Position numbers and translations under genes: made by a program
Assembly: GCA_043775015.1 (NCBI GenBank)
Contig: JAYVSV010000047.1
Coordinates: forward strand, 62,001 to 126,000
DNA from: CANJXF01 sp043775015
Lineage (GTDB): Bacteria; Verrucomicrobiota; Verrucomicrobiia; Limisphaerales; CANJXF01
Length of the DNA: 64,000 nucleotides
Direction of reading: 5' to 3'
The notes under the pieces: model-generated
Told to the model about the DNA's origin: nothing
What the model saw: only the letters and a program-made list of their open reading frames with translations
Databases searched by the model: none
In this document: piece after piece, positions 51,901 through 63,900 of the stretch
Position numbering within the stretch: the stretch's first letter is position 1
Layout of the letters: each line of letters starts with the position of its first letter

Positions 51901-54900
51901 ATGCTGCCATTGTGGCGATTCGTTCCGCTTTCGAAATCCGAAATTGCACCTTCGAGGATAACCGTACGGCAGGACGTGGGGCCGCCGTTTATTCCACGGG
52001 AACCGCCTATGGCCCCATCCTCACTAACTGCGTTTTCACGGACAACCACGCGACTCAAGATGGCGGCGCGATATTTTATGGCTCGCGCTTGTGGGCGCGG
52101 AACTGTCAGTTCCTAAACAATAGCTCTGGTGGTTCAGGCGGCGCGGTCTGGCTCGACTCCGCTTTTGGTTACTTCTGGAATTCGTTGTTCGCAAATAACG
52201 CGGCCACCAATAACTCCGCGAATGGCGGCGCGATTTATTCTTCCGAGGCGGACCTCGTGCTTTACAGTTGCACGCTGGCAAATAACCAGGTCCGTTCCAG
52301 TTCACCGACGACACGCGGCGGGGCCGCTGTTTATTTTGTAAATAACGGCGCGAATAAATATTTCTCAGCGAAGGAATGCATCTTCTGGCAGAACCGGGTC
52401 TTGAATTCCTCCGCCAGCCTCGAACGCCAGCAATATAGTTACGTGGTTCCAGATTCCCAGAAACTGTTTTACGTCCGCGATAGTATTGTTGAAGGCGTTC
52501 AGCCGGCGGCCCCTTATCAGCCTGATCCGCGCAATCTGGATCTCGACCCGCAATTCGTCGATGCCACGGGCGGAAACTTCCGGTTGCGACCTTATTCACC
52601 TGCGATTGATGCGGGCCAGCGCGAACTCGGAGGCAGCGATCCAAATATTGATTTGGACGGTTTCCCGCGAGTGGCCAATGTGCGACTGGATTTGGGCGCG
52701 TACGAATTTCAAGATGCTCCCATCTTCATAAGTGCTGATCTGAAATTGACCCGTGAATGCAGATCTGAGGGGTCGATCATTTATCTTACATTTACCAATG
52801 CGTCGGCGTTGGGAACGAATGGAGTAGGCCTGAGTTTTCAATGGCAATTAAACCGCAATGATGGAAATGGATTTCTTCCGATCACCAATGGATCAGATTA
52901 CGCCGGAGTGACGACAACCAACCTGACAATTCTTCATCCGTCATTTGAGAACAACGGTTATCGCTACCGAATTTTTGCGACCAATCCCAACCTGTCCTTT
53001 TCTTCCGGCAGCGCTTATCTGTTCGTTCAACCTTCCCGACTGTATGTCAAAGCCGACGCCACCGGCAAAGGAACTGGCCGTGATTGGACCAATGCTTTTC
53101 CCACCTTGCGCGCGGCGCAAGATGCAATTGATTTATTTGAGCCGGAATTGATTTGCGCTGAAGTGTGGGTGGCAGCGGGAACCTATCTTCCGACGAGCGA
53201 CGGCGATACGAATAAAACTTTTTACCTCCGTCCCAATGTGGCTTTTTACGGCGGCTTCGGCGGTTGGGAAACTACTCGGAGCCAACGGAACTGGCGCACG
53301 AACCTCACGATTCTGAGCGGCAATCTTGGAAATCCCGCCAGCATCAGTGACAACAGCCTGACTCTCTTCCGCGCTCCTTCTCAACCACCCGTTGATGCAA
53401 CGGCGATCCTCGATGGATTTATTTTGAGGGACGCGCAATATCACGCGCTCGATTTGCTCGCGGGCAGTCCCATAGTTCGGAATTGTGATTTCGTCAGCAA
53501 CCTGTGCGACTCGGCCGTGAGCAGTTGGCAGTCAGCCCCGCAATTTGAAAACTGCAGATTCATGGATAACGTTTCCGTGTTTTCCACATTCCGCAGCTTC
53601 AGCGCCACGAACACATTGATTAATTGTCTTTTCGCGCGAAATCAATCGCCTCATTTAGGCGGCGCGATTTCGTCCTATTCCTCGAAAATGATTTTGCAGA
53701 ACTGCACCATCGCAGATAATCACTCGGAGAACGACGGCGGCGGAATTTATCTTCAAGGAAACGGCGGACAATTCACTCTGATCAGTTCCATCCTGTGGGG
53801 CAATCAATCGGGATCGGACGCGAGTGCGTTCGCCGCGCAAATTCATAACGATCACAACGCCGCCAGCGTTACGCTCTCCAACTCGATTGTGAGCGGTCTG
53901 CCTTTGCCCGCGATCAACGGCAATCAAGCTTTCGATCCATTGTTTGTTGGTTCTGCCAATTACCAACTCACCGCTTTCTCGCCTGCAATCAACGCCGGCG
54001 GGCCAACGAATTCTTTGACCGTTCAAACTGATTTGGCGGGAACGAATCGCGTGACTGGCGGCGCGGTGGATTGCGGCGCTTATGAATTTCAAGGCACGCC
54101 GGCAATTACTCCGGCGCTGCTGGTGCAATTGCCCAACCCCGTGACGACGTGCGTGGGCGCTGGGCCAGTCGGTTTCACGGTGGTGGGCACAAACAATCCC
54201 GAGATCGTTTACCAATGGCAGGTTAATTCCGGCGGCGGCTTCGTGACTTTATCCAACAACGCGACCTACACGATTTCGGTTTCCAGCAACAGCTCGACGC
54301 TCACCATTCCAAGTCCGACACTGGGCCTGAACAGCAATCTTTATCGCGTTACCATTCCCGCAATCAACTACACGAATCCAGCCGTTTCCCTGACCGTGCT
54401 TCCGCCGAGTGTGTTGTATGTGAATGCGTCCGCCAGCGGTTCCACCAATGGAAGTTCGTGGGCCAACGCCTTCACGCAATTGGAAGATGCGCTCGATATT
54501 GCAAACGGCTGCAATGAAATCTGGGTCGCGCAAGGAACGTATCAAGCGCGCACCGACCAATTTAATTTCCGACCTAACGTGCCCCTCTATGGCGGATTTA
54601 TTGGAACCGAAACATTGCGCAACCAACGAAACTGGACAAACCATCCAACCGTGCTTCTGGCAAAAACCAACTCCGTGATTTTTCGGGGCAGGGGCGATTT
54701 GCAACTCATCGATGGCGCTTCCGTGTTGGATGGATTCAATTTGCACAGCGCGCAAATTGTTCCCGCCATTTCGCTCTATCAGGCCAGCCCAGTCATCCAA
54801 AACTGCACCTTCGAAAATCTTCCCGGCTCGGCGATGGACAACAGCTTCTCCAGTCCGGCGATCAGCAATTGCGTGTTCACCGCCTGCCAGGGAGGCGCGG

Positions 54901-57900
54901 TCCGTAATAGCCGCTGCGCACCGACGTTCATGAATTGTTTGTTCGCGCGAAACACAAACGGGAGCATCGGCGGAGCGATCTTCAACAACGCCGCCAGTCC
55001 ATCGATTGAAAATTGCCGATTCGAAACCAACTCTGCGACGTCGGGCAGCGCGATTGAAAATGACAACGGCTCCAGCCCTGTTATTTCACGCAGCGTGTTC
55101 GTTGGAAATCGCAGCAGCAGCGGCGGAACAGTTTTCAACAATGTCGGCACCTCCGTTCAACTGATCAATTGCCTGTTCGCGGCTAACCAGTCAGACCATC
55201 TCGGCGCAGCGATTGCCAACAATGGCGCAGAACTCCTGCTGCTGAATTGCACGATGGCCAACAACCAGGCTGCGCGCGGCGGCGGTGGCATGTTTGTTTA
55301 CGGCGGCCACGTCACCAGCGTGAATTCCATTTTTTGGGGCAACAGCGTGCAAGACCTCACCTTCATTCCAAACCGCGAAGTCGAACAAATTGGAACAATG
55401 CCGGGCGCAACTTTGTCCGTCACCAACACGTGCATCGAAGGATTGTCCGCTTACGTCGGCAACGGCAATGTTCGTTATGATCCACTCTTCACTGACGCTG
55501 GCGGCGGAAACTTCCGGCCCGGTGCCTCTTCACCCGCGTTAAACAGCGGCAACAATAGTGCGGTCGCCGATGTCGCCGCTGATCTCGACGGCAGTTCTCG
55601 CATCTTCGGCGGCTCGGTTGATCTGGGTGCTTACGAACGTCAGTCCGCTGCTGGCTCAATTGTCCTTTTACTTGCCGCGCCAAAATCTCAAAGCGTCTGC
55701 ATCGGAGAAACTGCAACTTTCACCGCCATCGCGGAAACAAATTATGGCGGCGCGTTGCAATGGCAGGTGAACACCGGCAGCGGATTCATCGATGTCGTGG
55801 CCGATAGCACGCATCAATTCACAGTCAGCAACGGCGTTTACACGCTTCAGGTTTTGAACACGACGGTGCTGATGACCGGGCGTAATTACCGGGTCAAAGT
55901 TGCGGCAGCAAATTATGAATCATCGAGCGCGATGCTGATTGTGTCACAGCCGGGCGTGATCTACGTGAAGGCCAATGCGGTTGGCGCGAACAACGGTTCT
56001 TCCTGGGCGGCGGCCTACACGAATTTGCAGCAAGCGTTCGCGCAGGGAAATCGTTGTTCCGAAATCTGGGTCGCGCAGGGAACCTATCCCGCAACGCAAG
56101 CCGCCGATGGCACTTACTTTTTCTCGATGAAACCGGGCCTCGAAGTTTACGGCGGATTCGCGGGAACAGAAATTAATCGCACCGACCGAAATCCCGCTCT
56201 CTACAAATCCATTTTGGTTGGAGTCGCCGGTGCCGAGGCGGTGGTCGTGAGTCGCGGAGATTTTTGGACGATCAACGCCAGTTCCGTTTTGGATGGTTTC
56301 GTCATTCATGCGCCCGACAGCCACGGCATCAAAAATTTTCGGGCAAGCCCGACTATTCGTCAGTGCATGATTGATAGCCAAAAAGGCGTGAGCGTCGCCG
56401 AGGCCATAGCCGGCGCGGGAATTTATAATCTGAATTCGTCCTCGCCGATTATCAGCGATTGCGTGCTGACCAACAATTCATCCGGCGGCATTGTTAATTT
56501 CAACTCGTCTTCGCCGCAGATTTCGAACTGTGTTTTCCAGGCCAATAATAATTCCGGAATCATCAACGTCTCTGACTCGAATCCGACGATCAACGGTTGC
56601 GCATTCGTGAACAATCACGCGATGAACGGCGCGGGGATTTTCAACCAAAACTCGTCGCCGCTCATCCGACGCAGTCGTTTTGAAAGCAACGTCGCCACCA
56701 ATGAAGGCGGCGGCATTTTCACCATCTCCGGCACGCCAGTGTTGGAACAACTCGTGATGCTAAACAATCAAGCCGTGCGCGGTGCAGCGATGTCGCACGC
56801 CGGTGGCCTCGTGAAATTGGTGAACTCCACGCTCTATGCAAATCAAGCCAGTGGCGAAGCCGGTGGATTGTTTGGCAATGGCGCTGGCATCCAGGTGTTG
56901 AACTCAATTCTCTGGGCCAACACGGCCGGAGTCTCGGGACCCACCGTTGAACAAGCCCAGATTCAAATCAACGCGGGCACAGTGGCAATTTCAAATTCTT
57001 GCGTGCAGGGACTCAACGCCTTCGCTGGCAACGGCAATATTTCGACAGACCCGTTGTTCGTTAATCCGCCGTTGGGAAATCTATCGCTCGCGCCTCATTC
57101 GCCCTCGATCAACATCGGCAACAACAGTTTTCTCACTTCGGCAATGGCCATCGATTTCGCAGGCAACCCGCGAACTAACGGCATCGTGGTTGATCTCGGT
57201 GCTTACGAAGCGACATCGGTTTCACCGCCCGTCACAATTTTTTCCACACCAATTTCAACGACGGTTTGTTCCGCCAGTCCCGCGAGTTTCACGGTCGTCG
57301 GCGCTGTTCCGGGAACAAATTTTATCTGGCAGGTTTACGACGGCACAAATTTCGTGGATGTGATTTCGAATTCCACGTATCAAGTCACCAACGGCACCAA
57401 CAGTTCGGTTTTAACGGTCAGTTCTGCACAAGCCGGATCGAATTACCAAATTCGTTTTCGTGTCAGCGGCACAACGTTCACGTCGGTCCCCGTAACTCTG
57501 CAAGTGAGTCTTCCACAATTGTGGTACGTCAACGCGACGGCGACCAACGGCACGGGCGACGGTTTGTCGTGGTCGAATGCCTTCACGGACCTGCATCACG
57601 CGATGGAAGAAGTGCCCGATTGCTCGGAAGTTTGGGTGGCGGCGGGAACCTATATCGCCATGCAAGGAGAAATGTTTCATCTGCGTTCGGCCGTTGCATT
57701 TTATGGCGGCTTCTCCGGAACGGAAACCAATCGAAATCAACGCGACTGGGTTCAGCATCAAACCATCCTGGCCGCCTCGCCCGATTCGGACATGATGCAT
57801 AACAACGGCGGAGAAACGTCGGTTGACCGCACGGCCATTCTGGACGGTTTCGTTATCAGCAATGCAGGCAATGTTTCTGCCGCGATTCAAAACCACGCCG

Positions 57901-60900
57901 CTTCACCTACCATTCGGAATTGCGTCTTTGCAGGGAACAATCAACGAGCCGTGCTCAACAGCGACGCGTCGCCTGCGTTCGTGAGTTGCGTTTTCAGCAA
58001 CAACTCCGGTGGCGGCGTGTTGAACTGGGACAGCACGGTGGAATTCGAGCAATGCGTTTTCTCCGGCAACGGCATCAGCGACGGCACGGTCGGCGCGGTT
58101 TACAATCAGACATCGTCCACCCAGTTCCGCGATTCCATTTTCAAAAACAATGCGGCGTTGCGCGGCGGAGCCATTGCCAACGTTTTGAGCAGCACGTCTG
58201 TCGTGGAGCGTTGTTCGTTTGAAAATAATTCAGCGAAAGTAGAAGGCGGCGCAATTCTCGGGCGGCAATCCAGCGTCAGTGTGCGGAACAGCGTGGTGGC
58301 CAATAATCGCTCGGCGGGTTACGGCGGCGCGATTGCCAATCTCAGCGGGCAACTGGAATTGGTGCAATGCACGCTCGCAGAAAACACGGCGGCGTTCAGC
58401 GGGGGCGGTGTTTACGGCAACGCTTCGCAAAGCACGGCGAGAAATTCCATTCTCTGGGGTAACCGGGTTAACACCCATGGCTCGACGTTGCAGCAGGCGC
58501 AATTGCTCGACGACAACGGAATTCTGAGCGCGACAAATTCCATCATCGAAGGATTTACTGCCGTGTCGGGCGCAAACAACTCCGCTGCGAATCCAATTTT
58601 TGTGAATCCCGTCGCTGGTGATTTTTCTCTGATGAAAAATTCGCCGGCGATTAATTCGGGCAATGCTACGGAAACTCTGGCGGGTTCCATTGATTATCCC
58701 GGTCAACCTCGTTTGGTTGGTGGCGGACTCGACCGCGGCGCTTTTGAATTCCAGAGTGCTCCCGGTGCTGCACTGCTTTTCGCCCGACTTCCGCAGTCGC
58801 AAACAGTTTGTGAAGGAAACTCGGTGAGTTTTGAAGTCGTGTCGCTCGGCAGCAGCAACGGCGCGCTGCAATGGCAGAAATTTTCGGGCAGTGTGTTTAC
58901 GAATATTTCGAACGCTGGAAGTTACGCGATCACAACCAACGGGCCGACCAATTCGCTCGCGATTTCTCAAGCCACGTTGAGCATGGACGGAAATTTGTTC
59001 CGCTTCGTTATTCCAAGTTCGGATTACACGTCGCCGGAAATTACTTTGCACGTCAACGCGGCTTCGGTCGTTTACGTGAACGGCAGTAATGCGGTTTCTG
59101 GAAACGGATTCACCTGGGCTACTGCCGTCAAAACATTGCCGGAGGCCGTTGCGCTTTGGACGCCGTGTTCTGAAATCTGGGTCGCTGCCGGAACGTATGT
59201 GCAAACCAACAACGCCGGTTTTGGTGTCTCGCTCGCTTTGCCGTCGCCCATGCGAATTTACGGCGGATTCGTCGGCACGGAAACCAATCGCAATCAGCGT
59301 AACTGGCCGGCCAACGTGACCCGCCTCGCCACCTCCAGCACTCGGCCATTGTTTGAAAATTTCGGAAGCCTCGCGACGATCGACCATTTGGCCGTGCTGG
59401 ACGGGCTGACTTTTTCTGGCGCAAAAGGCAATGCGATTTTCAATCACCTGGCTTCTCCCACGATTCGCAACTGCACCTTTGAAAATAATTCGGTAGCGAT
59501 ATTTAATTCGCAACAATCCAGCCCGCTGATCGCGAATTGCGTGTTCCGCAACAACACGAATCTTTTTGGCGGCGCGGTTTACAGTCACGCTTCGTCACCG
59601 ACGATTGAGGATTGCGTGTTCCAGAATAATCGATCTCTCGAACGGGGCGGCGCCATGCTGATGATCGGCGGCAACGCGGTCGTAACCCGATCTCAATTCC
59701 TGAATAACCGCAGCGAAAAATTCGGCGGCGCGATTTTCGTCGAAGGCGACGGTTACATGTCGGTGGCGCAATCTTCATTTGTCAGCAATAGCGCGGCGGA
59801 TTGGGGCGGTGCGTTTACCATCTCCGAAAGCGCCGGGATTATTTCCGATTGTTTGTTCGCGCGGAACCGTTCGGATTATCGCGGCGGTGCCATCACGGTT
59901 TTGGCATCGGACGTTGCAGTTAAAAACTGCACGATCGTGGAAAACGAAGCGGGATGGACTGGAGGCGGAATTCAAGTTTACGACCCGGGTTTGACCATCA
60001 CGAATTCCATCCTTTGGAGCAATCGCCAGGGCAATACGCAGGAAAGTTTGGAACGCAGGCAAATCGCTTATTCGTTGAGTGCAACTCCTGTTGTCGTCAA
60101 CACAGTCGTCGAAGGACTCGATGCGCTCAGCGGAAATGGGAATCAAAACTTTGATCCGCTTTTCGTAAATGCTGCGTTCGGAAATTTTCGACTCACACAA
60201 TTCAGTCCGGCGATTAATTCGGGCGTTGGCATCGCTGCTGGAACGACTGACCTCGATGGCAATCCTCGTGTTGTGGACGGAACTTTGGATCGCGGCGCTT
60301 TTGAGTTTCAAACCGCCACAGGAACTGACCCGCGATTTTACCTCTACCAAATGCCGCAGTCAGCGACGGTCTGCGTCGGCGATTCCGCCTTTCTGTCGTT
60401 TACGTTCCTGCCAAATCCGGTGTTGAGTTACATGTGGCAACTCAACACGGGCAGCGGTTGGTCCACTGCGCCGATTAACAACGGAACGTATTTCCTCACC
60501 GTCACGACCAATTCGTCCACGCTGATGGTTTCGAACGTGACGGTAGGAATGAGTGGAACGCAATACCGGTTTATTGCGTCGTCGAATAATTTTCCAAGCA
60601 CCTTCGCATCGCCGCCCGCAACGATCACCGTTTCTGTTCCCGGCGTTCTGTTCGTAAAACAAAACGCCGTGGGCAATAACTCCGGCACGGATTGGGCGAA
60701 CGCCTTCACGAATCTGAATCTCGCCATCAACGCGGCCAATCGTTGTTCAGAAATTTGGGTGGCGAGCGGCAATTATCTGCCTTCAACAAACGGCGCAGTG
60801 GCGATGAAAGACGGCGTCGAAATTTACGGCGGATTCGCTGGCGCAGAAACCTCCGTTTCACAACGCAACTGGACGAACAATCCGACAATACTCAGCGGCA

Positions 60901-63900
60901 ACAGTGCGAGCGGCTACCTCGTCAACAACGGATTCTATGCTCCAGTGACGCGCGCCGCCGCGCTCGATGGATTTATCATCACCGGCACGAACCTGACTAC
61001 CGGCCTTGTGAACACACACGCCAGTCCGACCATTCGCAACTGCCAGTTTATCAGCAATCGCTACATCGCTTCGTCTGTCACCAGCGATTCTCATCCGTTG
61101 TTCGAAAATTGTTTGTTCTACAGCAATAATTTTGGAGCGATCGATATTCGCGACAACAGTTCGGCCGTCATCACAAATTGCGCTTTCAACGGCAACACGA
61201 CTGAAGGACAGGGCGGCGCGTTGAGCGTTTTGAATTCCACAGTGGTCGTGGACAGAAGTAGTTTTGCTTCCAATTTCTCGGCATACGGCGGCGGCGCAAT
61301 TTTCCTCAACCAAGGCGGCGGTATCACTGCGCGGCACTGCATTTTCACTGGCAACTCCGCCAATGGCGAAGGCGCAGCCCTCCTCGCTGAACCGGGTGCG
61401 AGTGTCGTCACAATGACCAACTGCCTGATCGTTCGGGGTTCGGCGTTCACGGGCGGCGGCGTTTCCAGTTACGCACCGATTACGGTGGTGAACTGCACTT
61501 TCGCAGCGAACACGGCTTACGCGCGTGGCAGCGGTTTGTTCATCAGCGGAACCACCGGCTCAGTGCGCAACACAATTCTTTGGGCTAACTCCGACACTTA
61601 CTCCGCATACGGCAATTTGGAACTGGCGCAACTCGAAGCGCCCGGTGCCACAATTTTAATTGCGAATTCAGTTCTCCAAGGTCTGTCGAATTACGTCGGC
61701 AATTCCAACGTGCCTTACGATCCATTGTTCGTTGATGCCGCACAAAATAATTTTCGATTGCAGGACAATTATTCACCCGCCGCGAACGCGGGAAATAATT
61801 CTTACATCGCCGGAGTCGGTTCAGATCTCGACAACAACGCACGCATTTTCTCCAGCACAGCCGTGGACATCGGCGCTTATGAGTCGCTGACGTTCAGCGG
61901 CACGCCGGTTTACATTTTGAAACAGCCGGAGTCGGTCGTCACTTGCAACGGCGAAACCGTTAACTTCTCCGTCACTGGCGCATCCGGAATGGGAGCTGGA
62001 TTTACGTGGCAGAAAAAATCGCCGGGCGGAATTTTTGAGACGGTGGTTGCTGGCGGAAATTACAGCATCGCGACAAACAATTCTTCGTCCACGCTCACGA
62101 TTCAAAATGTCAGCACGTCGCTCAGCGGTTCCGAATTCCGAATTCGTTACCTCCCGCCTTCCGGTCAATATTTCAGTCCGCCCGCGCAACTCACGGTCAC
62201 TGCGCCAAAAGTTATTTTCGTCAAAGCAACCGGATACGTTGATGGCGACGGCGAAAGTTGGTCCACCCCTTACACCTCGCTTCAAACCGCCTTGGCCGCC
62301 GCCAGTTCCTGTCGCCCCGAAATTTGGATTGCTGCTGGAACTTACTATCCAACCGCCGGCACGAACCAATCGGACAGTTTCGACATTCCAAATGGCATTC
62401 GTGTCTATGGCGGTTTCGCCGGAACAGAGACGTTGTTGTCTCAACGCAATTGGACGAGCAATCAAGTGGTATTGAGCGGCGACATTGGCGCGATTGGAAA
62501 TACAAACGACAACAGTTCGTATGTCGTTTCGTTCAATGGATTGGGGAACCCGATCAATCAATCCACGATTCTGGACGGAGTCACAATTGAACGAGGTCAG
62601 AGCGCCGGCCTGATTATCTTTTACGCCAGCCCGACCGTGCGCAATTGCGTGGTCCGATCCAATAACGGCTCCGGCCTCAACCTTACCGGCGGCGGACCAC
62701 GGGTGGAACAATGCACCTTCCACTCCAATCGCGGCGCGAGCGGCGCCAACGTGACCGACGCGGTGAATGCGGCGTTTGTGAACTGCCATTTCTCGGGCAA
62801 CACGTCCGCATCTCTCGGCGGCGGCATTTCTTTGGTGAACAGCACAGTCGGTTTGACGAACTGTCTTGTCTCCGGGAACACCGCCTCGTTTGGTGCCGGT
62901 GTCGGGTCCTTCGGCGGCACAGCCTCGATGATCAATTGCACCGTCGTGGGAAGTGCTTCGACGGGAAGTTCCGGCGCGGGCCTGGGTGCGTCCAGCGGAA
63001 ATTGGTCGGTGCGCAACAGTATTCTCTGGGGCAATCGTGCAGGCGCGTTGGAAACCGAAGCCGCGCAATTATCATTCTCCGGCAGCTTCAGCGTGAGCTA
63101 CACGGCGATCCAAGGATTGTCCGGTTTCAACGGAAATTTCAATCAAGGTGCCGATCCTATTTTCGCCGCCCCGGTTTTAGCCACCCTCGCTCCCACACTG
63201 CTTGGCGACTACACGCTCGGAACTTGCTCAGCGCTGCTGAACGACGCCGACGCCAGCGCTCTCGCCGGGATAACCAACGATCTCGCCGGGAATCCACGCC
63301 AGGCCAACGGAGGTCCTGATCCGGGCGCATTCGAATTGCAAACACTCGGCGGCGATCCGGTCTATATCGCTTCTCAGCCAACCAATATTATTTATTGCTC
63401 TTCGCAATCGAATTTTTTCCAGGTGACGGCCTCGTTTTCAAATCTCAATGTGCTGACTTACCAATGGAAAATATTTGATCCGAACAGCGCGACATTTCTC
63501 CCCGTGACAAACAGCGCGGTATTCTCAGGCGCGAATACGCCGAAGCTCGATGTCCAGTCGCCCACGCCTGATCTCAGCGCCGCACAATTTCGCGTTACCG
63601 TCACGACGCCGATTGGATGCTCCGCTATTTCGCAATCCGCCCAATTGCTAATTCCCTCTCAGCAAACGTACGTGCGCGCCGGCGCTCCTCCTGGTGGCAA
63701 CGGACTTTCGTGGGCCACCGCCTACACCAATTTGCAGTCAGCAATTCTTTCCACATGCGCCCCGGAAATTTGGGTGGCCGAAGGCACCAACTTTTCGAGC
63801 ACTGCTTTTACATTGCGCAACGGCGTGGCGGTTTATGGAGGGTTTACTGGCACGGAAACGAACCGAAACCAGCGCAACTGGATAACTCATCCCACTAAAT

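Noticed and set aside
58230..59588. A 452-codon minus-strand open frame within the giant gene
   Set aside because: It lies opposite a highly repetitive, conserved coding frame, and its residue pattern (Arg, Ala, Ser rich) is that of a shadow frame. Similar frames recur at the same place in each module, as expected from the repeats.
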